From UBA10205 sp964373815 (GTDB lineage Archaea > Iainarchaeota > Iainarchaeia > Iainarchaeales > Iainarchaeaceae): a stretch of DNA of 64,000 nucleotides. Shown one piece after another: positions 1-6,992 of this stretch. Position 1 is the stretch's first letter; each line of letters begins with the position of its first letter. The stretch lies in assembly GCA_964373815.1 (NCBI GenBank), contig CAYJWI010000001.1, positions 16,286-80,285 on the forward strand. The letters run 5' to 3'. A program made the position numbers and the translations under genes. The notes beneath the pieces are model-generated. The model was not told where the DNA came from and did no database searches. It saw only the letters and a program-made list of their open reading frames with translations.

Positions 1-327
1 TCCTGGTTTTTGGGGTGTGAATGTTGCCGTGTGCGGTTCGCCGTCCTTTGATACCATGTTTACATTGAAGGCCGGGATGAGCAGTTGCCTGCCGCAGCCG
101 GAGCCCTTGTCTGCAGAGAAGATAAATTCCACCGGCTGGCCAGCCTTTACCGTGATTTGTGCATTGTCATAAAGCCCTGTATCTAGGGCTCGTACACTCA
201 CTTTCTGCGCATCAGGGCTATTATCCGGAGTATAGCTTGCTTGTGGTTGTTGGCTTGAACCGGTTTGGCTTTGGGCGCACCCAATGAGCAGCAAGAGGAG
301 CACTAATGGCACAATGACTCTTTTCAT
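1..327 (-). CDS. Cupredoxin-domain lipoprotein, cut by window edge
   Basis: The first 109 codons of a minus-strand gene are visible; the C-terminus lies beyond the window. It starts with a lipoprotein signal: MKR, a Leu-rich core and the lipobox LIGC. After a Ser/Gln linker comes a cupredoxin-like strand set with the segment SGCGRQLLIPAFN, like the CxRxxxxP region of Cupredoxin_1 (PF13473) domains; the usual C-terminal CGMGM ligand region is not in view. The start ATG overlaps the TGA of the multicopper oxidase gene (ATGA, 324-327), so the two are translationally coupled. Probable role: an outward-facing copper or electron carrier working with the oxidase. Family call is good; role is inferred from context. 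Confidence 0.75.
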   Translation of the reverse strand, partial: MKRVIVPLVLLLLLIGCAQSQTGSSQQPQASYTPDNSPDAQKVSVRALDTGLYDNAQITVKAGQPVEFIFSADKGSGCGRQLLIPAFNVNMVSKDGEPHTATFTPQKPG

Positions 328-1880
328 GTTTTATCATCTCCGTTGTCTATAACTTTTATCATACTCATCATTCCCGAACTGAGGTGTTCGGCGTTGTGGC
401 AGTGTATCATCCAGTCTCCGGGGTTGGAGAAGTCAACCAAAAGGTCTACCGTGCTACCTTTTGGAATGAGGGCAGTGTCTTTCCACACGAGATTTTTATT
501 TGCCTGACCGTTCTCGTTTATCACAAGGAACCTGTTGCCATGAATATGTATTGGATGCTGCATCGGGTGGCTTGAAGCGCCAAGATTTTTGATGCGGATC
601 TTTTTCACGTCCCCTTTCTGTGCTGTCCTAAAGAAATCCATATTCTCTTCCTTTGTTTTTGCATCCCTAATAATCCACGTAATTTCCGAATTGGTGGTTA
701 TTTCGTTTATTGGCCGCATTTCATCCTCCCACTCAATAGTATCCTCGGCATGGCCTGTCATACTGCCACTATGTCCCATGCGATCTAGCATCTTATCCAT
801 TACTGGCCAGCGTATCAATAGCTCGTATTCAAAATCAGGTTCCTTGTCAAAATATGGGCTGAATTTTCCGATTTCTTCTTTTGCGGGCGTGTTTTCCTCA
901 AGCAGTGCGTAATCTTCTTTTGTCTGTAAAGAAATTACAGATGGATTGGCATGAATCATGCCGATTTTTTCTTCCTCCGGTTTTCCACTGAGCATGAAAT
1001 AATCCCCAGCTTCTTCAAAAAAAACATCCACAATTGCCCTTTCAGACGGACCTATTGTGATGGAATTCGCAAAGAACGGCTCTGTGTAAAAACCCGCATC
1101 AGAGCCAACCACCTTCAACTTTGTGTTGGTAATTCCAAACTTGAATGGCCTTGCGTTTGCTGCATTCAGCAAGTACAGCCTCAAAGTTTCTCCCGCGTTT
1201 GTATCCAACCTATACTCGGTTTTGCCGTTAACAAGAATTGTGTTTCCGAACCTGCCCATCACTGCAAAATTTGTCTCTTTTTCAGGAAACTCTGGCAAGC
1301 CATTCCCTTCAATAAGAATGTCATCCAAAACAATTACTTCTCCCCTAACCATATTATTAGTGCTATTTTTTGGCTCTACGAGTATGGTTCCGTAAAGCCC
1401 CAACTCTTGCTGCTTGTCTTCCCTCACATGAGGGTGGTACCAAAACAGACCAACATCAGGAAAGTCAAGCGTATACTCAAAAAAGTCTCCGGGCTTGACT
1501 TCTGGTTGCGTGATGTCTGGGACACCGTCAAACCTGTTTTCCAGGCGCAAGCCATGCCAGTGAACTGTAGTTGGCTCCGGCAACTCGTTCTTGAAAATAA
1601 CTTTTATCTTAGAACTCTGTTCTACTTTGAGTATCGGGCCTGGCAATTGCCCATTATACGCATAACCTTCAAACTTTTTTCCGCCCACATTTTGCACCAC
1701 TTTAATAGCCGACAAGTGGAATGTATCGCCATTTTTAAGTGTGACCATCTTCTGCTCTTTGGCCATTGACAAAGAATCAAGTTCACTATTTGGCGGACCT
1801 TTGTTTGTCGGCAGTTGCAGGAAGAAAAAACCCGAAACAATCAAAACAACTGCAATTACAATAATTATCCAGTTACGCAT
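324..1880 (-). CDS. Membrane-anchored multicopper oxidase (CueO/laccase-like)
   Basis: A 518-aa three-domain multicopper oxidase with an N-terminal membrane segment (about residues 4-22). All copper-ligand motifs are present: HWHG (H107, H109), YHPH (H149, H151), HPxHIHG near residue 440, and HCHxxxHxxxxM (C494, H499, M504). A Met/His-rich stretch around MLDRMGHSGSMTGH before the third domain resembles Cu(I)-binding inserts of cuprous oxidases. It probably oxidises Cu(I) or another reductant with O2 outside the membrane. The start at 1880 was chosen because the upstream small gene ends at 1873 with an 8-base overlap; an in-frame ATG at 1898 is the alternative. Central gene of a six-gene minus-strand operon. 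Confidence 0.9.
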   Translation of the reverse strand: MRNWIIIVIAVVLIVSGFFFLQLPTNKGPPNSELDSLSMAKEQKMVTLKNGDTFHLSAIKVVQNVGGKKFEGYAYNGQLPGPILKVEQSSKIKVIFKNELPEPTTVHWHGLRLENRFDGVPDITQPEVKPGDFFEYTLDFPDVGLFWYHPHVREDKQQELGLYGTILVEPKNSTNNMVRGEVIVLDDILIEGNGLPEFPEKETNFAVMGRFGNTILVNGKTEYRLDTNAGETLRLYLLNAANARPFKFGITNTKLKVVGSDAGFYTEPFFANSITIGPSERAIVDVFFEEAGDYFMLSGKPEEEKIGMIHANPSVISLQTKEDYALLEENTPAKEEIGKFSPYFDKEPDFEYELLIRWPVMDKMLDRMGHSGSMTGHAEDTIEWEDEMRPINEITTNSEITWIIRDAKTKEENMDFFRTAQKGDVKKIRIKNLGASSHPMQHPIHIHGNRFLVINENGQANKNLVWKDTALIPKGSTVDLLVDFSNPGDWMIHCHNAEHLSSGMMSMIKVIDNGDDKT

Positions 1881-2088
1881 TTCGCCACGATCCAACATTT
1901 TTCTGTTCAGTCATATTTTTTTCCAATTGTAAAATCCTGTCTTCAAAACTCTTTTCATGTTTTTTCTTTACTTTCTTTTTGAATAATAAAACCAATGCAA
2001 GGATAAATATTAAAGCGGATAGTGGGATGATTGCAATCCCAAAATTGACACCCAAAAGGTGCTCTAAGTTAATTAACTTGCTGGGCAA
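1873..2088 (-). CDS. Small single-span membrane protein with coiled-coil tail
   Basis: A 71-aa protein with one strong membrane helix (about residues 17-37, LSALIFILALVLLF), then a Lys-rich stretch and a short predicted coiled coil (about residues 45-63). It is preceded in frame by a stop codon, so the TTG at 2088 is the earliest start; no strong ribosome site is seen. It overlaps the oxidase start by 8 bases and lies 38 bases after the His-rich protein gene. Layout (short outside segment, helix, charged tail) suggests an assembly or anchoring partner for the oxidase. No family recognised. Confidence 0.6.
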   Translation of the reverse strand: MPSKLINLEHLLGVNFGIAIIPLSALIFILALVLLFKKKVKKKHEKSFEDRILQLEKNMTEQKNVGSWRNA

Positions 2089-2126
2089 TTATTGTTTCCG
2101 CACCCATACTCTTCCACTCCAAAACT

Positions 2127-2717
2127 TTAGCCAAATGCCATTTTTATTTTGTCCCCGTCCCTTATGATATAGTTCTCGTATTGCATATTTTCAACGCCAT
2201 TAATGAGGAGACTCACTTTTCTAGGTTTTCCATCAGGGCACATGTCTCCGTTTTTCTTGTCCAGTATCACTTCTTGCGAGAAATTTCTTCCGATGCTTGA
2301 CATCATAGCTCCAAGAGTTATTTGTGATGGACTTGAAACACTGCCTTCGATATGGAAAAGGCTGTCGTCATGGAGGTGGAGCAAATTACTTCCAAAGTGC
2401 TGGCCCGAAGCAGGCTTTGGAAGGGCGACATTTTCCCCGCAAATGACCAATGTGGGAGTCGCATGCCAATGGACATTGCCAAGGGGAAATGATAAGCTTC
2501 CAGTGTCATAATTTGCTTGCTTGGACTTTGGAATGGACATGAAAAACCACGCAATCCCAAAGGCTACAAGGGCTATTACTGAATAAGTCAATATTTTGTT
2601 GAAAAGTTTTTTCTTTTCCCCGGCGTTGATCGCAATTTGCTTTGCTTCTCTTCTTGTCTCAAGCTTTATCTGCCTTCTCTCATGCTTTGAGAGTTGCTCT
2701 TCAACCAATTGATTCAC
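2127..2717 (-). CDS. Membrane-anchored His-rich extracytoplasmic protein
   Basis: A 196-aa protein with a basic, coiled N-terminus, a membrane helix (about residues 43-62) and an outside domain. The domain contains HWHATPTLVICGE and LLHLHDDSLFHIEG, two clustered His motifs, and ends in a small beta-grasp-like segment (SLLINGVENMQYENYIIRDGD). Similar HWH...HTHD proteins without an established function occur in archaea beside DsbA- and VKOR-like genes. The His clusters look like a metal site, plausibly copper given the neighbours. The start overlaps the end of the preceding CPAC membrane-protein gene by 17 bases. Family from memory, function inferred. Confidence 0.6.
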   Translation of the reverse strand: MNQLVEEQLSKHERRQIKLETRREAKQIAINAGEKKKLFNKILTYSVIALVAFGIAWFFMSIPKSKQANYDTGSLSFPLGNVHWHATPTLVICGENVALPKPASGQHFGSNLLHLHDDSLFHIEGSVSSPSQITLGAMMSSIGRNFSQEVILDKKNGDMCPDGKPRKVSLLINGVENMQYENYIIRDGDKIKMAFG

Positions 2718-3177
2718 CTTCTTTCCTGAATGCGCCCAAATAATTGAGTGTGAACACTAGCAACCCTATGCTAATAAGCGTTATGAGCAAACTATACTGC
2801 GTGAGGAACACACTCACGCTAAGCGGCAGGAAAATCGCCCCGAGTGAAGCGCAGGCAGGGCATTGCGAAACAAAGAACAATGCAAGCGTGCCAGCTCCGC
2901 TGCTTCCGGCTCCCTTTACCTTCTCGTCCAATGCGCACGTTTTTGGCTGCCTCCAATTGTAAACCTGGAATGAAAGCGTGATTCCGAAGATAATGGAAAA
3001 AATAATGAACAAAAAACCGTTTTCCGGAGGTATTGTCGCAAGCCACACGCCAAAATTCTCTATTATTCCAAGCAACTGGGCGTAAACATAAATAATGGCA
3101 AAAATTATTGAAGAGGAAACCGCCAGGGCAAGGTACGAATGTTTCTTCAGTACTTCCAATAATTTCATTCCTGTCAT
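2701..3177 (-). CDS. Membrane protein with intramembrane CPxC motif (CPAC)
   Basis: A 158-aa protein with about four membrane helices. Helices 1-2 lie near residues 15-35 and 53-72, then a loop with C81, then a Gly-rich turn leading into a helix that carries C106-P-A-C109, then a final helix. The Gly-rich lead into a CPxC helix recurs in the membrane proteins at 5100-5567 and 6993-7499. A CPxC pair in a membrane is typical of metal transporters or thiol-redox carriers. An alternative start is ATG at 3168. It lies 23 bases after the Cys-rich protein gene and overlaps the next one. Substrate unknown. Confidence 0.65.
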   Translation of the reverse strand: MTGMKLLEVLKKHSYLALAVSSSIIFAIIYVYAQLLGIIENFGVWLATIPPENGFLFIIFSIIFGITLSFQVYNWRQPKTCALDEKVKGAGSSGAGTLALFFVSQCPACASLGAIFLPLSVSVFLTQYSLLITLISIGLLVFTLNYLGAFRKEGESIG

Positions 3178-3200
3178 GTTGCTTTCATTCCCGGTTTTGT

Positions 3201-3827
3201 CTAATGTAAATGGTCACTGTCCCCGCCGCAACCGTCCGAAAGGTTCCAAATCTCGGTCACTTGCTGGCCTGTAAAATTGCGGTTCTTTATAAAGTATTTT
3301 CCCAAGCCACCATATACATTCCATCGCCAGCACTTGCAGCAGCATGGGCCTTTTTCTTTTGAGTTTTGCATCGCATAGTCATATTCCTTTTGCTCTTCTG
3401 CAGATAATTGGATTGTATCATAATAGGAAGACAGCTTTTTTGCCAAGCCAGCCTCAATATCATACGGGTCCGAAGGAATCTCCGGGAATTGTTTGTACTT
3501 TTCAAGCCCTTTTACTTGTTCAGTATATCTATGCATACTCATTGCACTGCAGCAAGACCCCTGCAGCCTGGCATTGTCTGGCATGCTTGCAATGGAGTCT
3601 CGGTAAGAATTGGAACAGAAAGAGTTACCATTCCTGGAAAGATAATCAAACCTTGCAACAAGTGCATTTTCCCCATTTCCGTCCTGTGGCCCTTTATATT
3701 GCGCTGCGGCCGTGGAATTCTTCGTTTCCTGCGGTAACGAAAAGTAGAAAAAAACTCCAATAGCAAGGGCAGAAATCATGACTACCGCTGCCAAAAAAGT
3801 TTTGTCGGTTGGATTCATGCACAACAT
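3201..3827 (-). CDS. Anchored Cys-rich protein with PCCCKC motif
   Basis: A 208-aa protein with an N-terminal anchor or signal helix (about residues 12-30). Its outside domain has GSCCSAMSMH (near residue 91), GPCCCKCWRW (near residue 160) and a C-terminal NLSDGCGG plus HLH. The Cys block is reminiscent of PCYCGC-motif proteins (PF13798), which have clustered cysteines and unknown function. Such clustering suggests metal binding or a disulfide relay. First gene of the operon that runs to the multicopper oxidase. ATG at 3818 is an alternative start. Confidence 0.6.
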   Translation of the reverse strand: MLCMNPTDKTFLAAVVMISALAIGVFFYFSLPQETKNSTAAAQYKGPQDGNGENALVARFDYLSRNGNSFCSNSYRDSIASMPDNARLQGSCCSAMSMHRYTEQVKGLEKYKQFPEIPSDPYDIEAGLAKKLSSYYDTIQLSAEEQKEYDYAMQNSKEKGPCCCKCWRWNVYGGLGKYFIKNRNFTGQQVTEIWNLSDGCGGDSDHLH

Positions 3828-3851
3828 CTTTTTGCATTAGAGGGGGGTGAA

Positions 3852-3882
3852 AAGAGGGCACACCAAAGCAGTGCACCCTCTT
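3852..3882 (-). terminator. Probable terminator after the DsbA-like gene
   Basis: On the minus strand AAGAGGG (3882-3876) pairs with CCCTCTT (3858-3852) and is followed at once by TTT. It begins 11 bases past the DsbA-like stop codon. The inner loop can add a short imperfect GTG/CAC pairing. It separates the DsbA-like gene from the copper operon. Confidence 0.45.
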
Positions 3883-3893
3883 AACTCATATTT

Positions 3894-4700
3894 TTACTTT
3901 AGGAGGCCATCGATTGCCGATTTGAGTACGGAGTATGGTTGCGCCCCCACAATCAACTGGCCCGTTCCGTCAGCCTTGCCTATTACAAAGCTCGGGGTGC
4001 CGGTAACTCCAATGCTTGACCCTTCATTGAAGTTCGCTTGGACAGCACTTGTATACTTGCCGGTGTCAAGGCAGGTATTGAATTGCGATGAGTTCAGGCC
4101 CAAGTCTTGCCCCCATTTTTTCACATCCTCTTTGGTAAGGTTTGAGATTGTCCCTTGGCCAAATTTTGCCTGTTCAGTGAAGATTTTGTCGTGCATTTCC
4201 CAATACTTCTGCTGGTCTCCCGCGCACCTTGCGGCTTCAGAATACACCGGCGCCATCGGGTGGAAATTTAGTGGAAAGTCCTTGTACACGAAAAGCACTT
4301 TTCCGGTTTCTATATACTCCTTGTCTAACTGAGCCTTCGAGTCATTGAACCATTTCCTGCAGAAAGGGCACTGATAATCAGAGTACTCGATTATTACAAT
4401 CGGCGCGTCCTGCTTACCCTGAACAGCTGCTGCCCCCTGCAATAGGCCCTTTATTTCCGTGGTTTGTTGTGCCGGTTGCGGGTTTGGTTGGGGAGTTGCG
4501 GCAACATTGCCTGCATTGCCAGAGTCTTGTGACGGTGCACCGCCCCCCCGGATTTCTGAAATTGTTTTTGTGAGACCTGAAAGGCTATTGCCTACCCCCG
4601 AACCTGCGGCAAATATGCTAACTGATAGTATTATTGCAGCAAACAGTATACTCACAGGCAAATACAGCGCCTCCGCCTCAGATTTTACGTGTTCGCTCAC
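3894..4700 (-). CDS. Membrane-anchored DsbA-family thiol oxidoreductase
   Basis: A 268-aa protein: N-terminal membrane helix (about residues 13-33), a Pro/Gln/Ala-rich linker (55-85), then a thioredoxin-fold domain with inserted helices. The active site is C111-P-F-C114 (SDYQCPFCRKW), the DsbA/DSBA-like (PF13462) signature, and the cis-Pro loop VTGTPSFVIG is near residue 240. It should form or isomerise disulfides in exported proteins, and many exported Cys-rich proteins are encoded next door. No DsbB/VKOR partner is seen here; the neighbouring CPxC membrane proteins are candidates for re-oxidation. Confidence 0.9.
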   Translation of the reverse strand: MSEHVKSEAEALYLPVSILFAAIILSVSIFAAGSGVGNSLSGLTKTISEIRGGGAPSQDSGNAGNVAATPQPNPQPAQQTTEIKGLLQGAAAVQGKQDAPIVIIEYSDYQCPFCRKWFNDSKAQLDKEYIETGKVLFVYKDFPLNFHPMAPVYSEAARCAGDQQKYWEMHDKIFTEQAKFGQGTISNLTKEDVKKWGQDLGLNSSQFNTCLDTGKYTSAVQANFNEGSSIGVTGTPSFVIGKADGTGQLIVGAQPYSVLKSAIDGLLK

Positions 4701-4762
4701 TCAAAATCACCACCAAATTTTTCTTTATTCATTTTTTAGACCTCCATGTTCTTTGTTTTTAT

Positions 4763-5044
4763 TTATTTCATGCAATTAATTGTACATTGAAGCGGCTGGC
4801 TGTCTTGGCTATTTTCAATAGGCGAAAAAAGAACAGTTGTTTGCTTTGAAAACAGTTTTTCTTCCGAGACTTCCGCCTGATAAGTATTTTGATTTGTTTT
4901 CAGAGCCAAAGTGACTGACCCACCAGTCTTGGAGAAAGTTTGCTTTTCTGATAAGAGAGCCAAGCCCATGAAAATGAAGAACCCGACAAAAAAAATCCCG
5001 AGGTACACGTAATTGCGTTCATCAGAGGCAGGATTCAAACTCAT
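4763..5044 (-). CDS. Small single-span membrane protein
   Basis: About 93 aa starting MSLNPASDERN, with one membrane helix (about residues 12-31) and an outside tail that ends with two cysteines (LQCTINCMK). ATG 5044 was preferred over ATG 5065 because it lies 28 bp from the centre of the TATTTAAA box at 5069-5076, the expected spacing for a leaderless archaeal mRNA. Divergent from the CPIC membrane-protein gene. No family recognised. Confidence 0.5.
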   Translation of the reverse strand: MSLNPASDERNYVYLGIFFVGFFIFMGLALLSEKQTFSKTGGSVTLALKTNQNTYQAEVSEEKLFSKQTTVLFSPIENSQDSQPLQCTINCMK

Positions 5045-5068
5045 AATGTAACCATAATGTAACATAAG

Positions 5069-5076
5069 TATTTAAA
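5069..5076. promoter_or_regulatory. Single bidirectional TATA box
   Basis: TATTTAAA has the self-complementary core TTTAAA. Its centre is 27.5 bp from ATG 5100 (plus) and 28.5 bp from ATG 5044 (minus), so both genes would be leaderless. No second TATA-like block lies between them. Confidence 0.6.
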
Positions 5077-5099
5077 CGTATCTAAACTCCATTACCCGC

Positions 5100-5567
5100 A
5101 TGGTCGCGGAAAATAAACTGGCATATTTTTTGCATAAGCACAAGTTTATGGGCGGATTGCCGCTTTTGGCTTTTTTTATTGTGTTATTAGGCACTCCGAC
5201 GGCACTTATCCCTAACCCGTTTATCCATTACATCAGGATGACGCCGGTTACCTGGCTTGATTATTTTTTCCTTCTCACGACAGGCATTCTCCTTTCAGCC
5301 AATGTGATTGTTTTCCTTGAGAAAAAAACGAAAAAAGAGGGCGCAATATTCGGGGGCGGCTTTTTGGGTTTTTTGGCGTTTGCCTGCCCAATATGTAACA
5401 TCCTATTGGTCAGCCTGCTTGGCGCAACTTTTATTTTGGAATTCATCGAGCCCCTAAGGCCGTTATTTGGCATCGCGTCAATTGTGATTCTCTTGGCTAC
5501 ACTTTATTTACAACTGAGGCAGCCGACCTGCAACGAATGCATGATTGGCGGTCAAAGCACACAATGA
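5100..5567 (+). CDS. Membrane protein with CPIC motif and C-terminal CNEC tail
   Basis: A 155-aa protein with four predicted membrane helices. A Gly-rich turn (GAIFGGGFLGF) precedes a helix with C96-P-I-C99-N, and the C-terminus carries C144-N-E-C147. Layout matches the 6993-7499 protein (CPTC plus CDKC tail) and the 2701-3177 protein (CPAC). The paired intramembrane and soluble Cys pairs suggest a metal or electron/thiol relay. It starts at the predicted leaderless transcription start. Function unknown; MerT-like metal transport is one possibility. Confidence 0.65.
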   Translation: MVAENKLAYFLHKHKFMGGLPLLAFFIVLLGTPTALIPNPFIHYIRMTPVTWLDYFFLLTTGILLSANVIVFLEKKTKKEGAIFGGGFLGFLAFACPICNILLVSLLGATFILEFIEPLRPLFGIASIVILLATLYLQLRQPTCNECMIGGQSTQ

Positions 5568-5586
5568 AAAAGGCAGGCACATTTTT

Positions 5587-6296
5587 TCAAAATAAAATTG
5601 ACATTAAATAAACAACTGGAAACAATATTGCCTGGTGCAAAAAATAAACCAAAAGGGAATTCTTCCCCAGTGCCTGCAAAAATCCGGCCGCCGAGTTTTT
5701 CGGCTCTTCAAGTTGGAATTTTCTTTCCGCACCTTTGTATAATGTATCGCCGATAAACAAACCAATGAGAACTACCCCAAACCACGGGAACACCGGGAAA
5801 AAATCCAATGTTGGTTGCGGAGCCGCAAATCCAAGCCAAACCAGCAATGGCTGGTTGGTGCTGCGCAAATCATAAAACAGCGGCAAGGCGATTAACACAA
5901 GGGCAAGTAGTGCACCCAACCGCTTTTTTCCGGCAAACGGGATTGAAAGTATTATCGAGGCGCCTATCAGGTGGAGGATGCCAAAGTAAATGAAATTCTC
6001 CCTGAAAAAATGAAGGTGAAAGCCGTTATCAGAAGGCCAAACCCGAAAACAACCGCCCCGCGCTTTAGGAATCGCTGGGCGTAGTCATTTCTGTGCTTGT
6101 GGCAGGTTATGCTCAGAGCAACGCCGACAAGCAACAGAAACAGGGTGGCAGTGGCCTTCTGGAGCAAGCCCCAGAACCCAGAATAAATGTCCCCTTGGAT
6201 AAATCCAAAATACCTCAAATCCCAGACAAAGTGGAAAACAACCATCATCATTACTGCCAGGCCGCGTCCAAAATCAATTTCCCAAAAGTGGTGCAT
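5587..6296 (-). pseudogene. DUF1624-family membrane protein, one-base frameshift
   Basis: The upstream part (6296 to about 6010) encodes MHHFWEIDFGRGLAVMMMVV and further helices. The downstream part, in another frame, encodes ENFIYFGILHLIGASIIL and four more helices to 5587. Together they make one about 236-aa protein of the DUF1624/acyltransferase-like membrane family (start motif FWEIDxxRGxA, FFGILHxIG). Adding one T to the minus-strand T6 run (plus-strand A6 at 6005-6010) joins the frames cleanly as FIFFRENFIYFGIL. This is either a base-calling error or a recent null. ATG 6296 sits about 20 bp from a TATA-like block (TTTTTAATAAA). Confidence 0.75.
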
Positions 6297-6397
6297 TAAC
6301 CTGCCTTTTCTTTATTAAAAAGGATTTTCAGAGGTTACCCCGAAATCTCACCGGAAACCAAAAAGCAAAAATGAGCTAGGTGAACAATTATTTGGTT

Positions 6398-6766
6398 TTA
6401 TAGTTTGTTGAAGGCGTTAGATTCTGCCAGTTTTATGAGTGGAAGTATTGCTTTCCTGACTTTTTCGCCGTTGCGCGTGAGCGAGTATTCTACCCTCGGC
6501 GGCTTCTCAGAAAACGCTGTTCTGACGACCAAGTTGTGTTCTTCTAGCTCGCACAGCCTTTCAGCCAGAGATTTCTGCGTGATTCCGCCAATCCTTTTTA
6601 ATAGGCCATTGAACCTGAGCGCGCCAAAGTTCCCGATTATTACTAGAATGCTCAGCGCCCACTTCTTGCTAAGAAAAGCAGTCTTTTCAAGTGGCTTTGG
6701 ACAGTAGCCATTGCCCCTCATTCCACACTCGCTGTTCGTTACCAAACGTATACTGGTTTCCGGCAT
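6398..6766 (-). CDS. HxlR-family winged-helix regulator
   Basis: A 122-aa protein matching HxlR: an N-terminal Cys pair region (ECGMRGNGYCPKP), the helix WALSILVIIGNFGALRFNGL, the recognition segment GGITQKSLAERLCELEEHNL and the wing with RVEYSLTRNG. HxlR proteins often sense thiol, aldehyde or oxidative stress through the N-terminal cysteine. A GGGGG ribosome site precedes ATG 6766. It is divergent from the Cys-rich/CPTC gene pair, which it probably controls. Confidence 0.85.
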   Translation of the reverse strand: MPETSIRLVTNSECGMRGNGYCPKPLEKTAFLSKKWALSILVIIGNFGALRFNGLLKRIGGITQKSLAERLCELEEHNLVVRTAFSEKPPRVEYSLTRNGEKVRKAILPLIKLAESNAFNKL

Positions 6767-6800
6767 GAAACTGCCCCCCTTAAATTAATCAAGAACCACT

Positions 6801-6836
6801 TAATAGTATACAAAATAAACCAATTAAAAATGGAGG
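6801..6836 (+). promoter_or_regulatory. Promoter and ribosome site of the Cys-rich gene
   Basis: A TATA-like block (AATAGTATACAAAATAA, about 6802-6818) is followed by GGAGGTG at 6832-6838, eight bases before ATG 6845. The same AT block could serve the divergent HxlR gene. Confidence 0.5.
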
Positions 6837-6844
6837 TGTTTCAA

Positions 6845-6979
6845 ATGGACAAAACAAAATCCTGTTGCAGTGGAGGAGTATGCCAAGCCTGTGATTGCTG
6901 CATATGCATATGCACAAAAGAACTCAAAAAAGCACTTTCACCGCAAGCAAGAAAACTCTTACTTAAAGCACTCCAATGA
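6845..6979 (+). CDS. 44-aa eight-cysteine (metallothionein-like) protein
   Basis: The product is 44 aa: eight cysteines lie within residues 7-23 (pattern CC, then C, C, CC, C, C around GGVCQACDCCICIC) and a Lys/Leu helix follows (KELKKALSPQARKLLLKAL). GGAGGTG stands eight bases before ATG 6845; an in-frame ATG at 6830 would overlap that site and is less likely. The next gene (CPTC membrane protein) starts 13 bases later, so the two form an operon divergent from HxlR. Most likely a small metal-binding or chaperone protein delivering to the membrane protein; the metal is unknown. Confidence 0.75.
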   Translation: MDKTKSCCSGGVCQACDCCICICTKELKKALSPQARKLLLKALQ

Positions 6980-6992
6980 AGAGTGACGCCAA

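Noticed and set aside
951..1769. Long plus-strand open frame (272 aa) across the multicopper oxidase gene
   Set aside because: It is the antisense of a gene with complete copper-ligand motifs, has no ribosome site or promoter and a biased composition typical of antisense frames.
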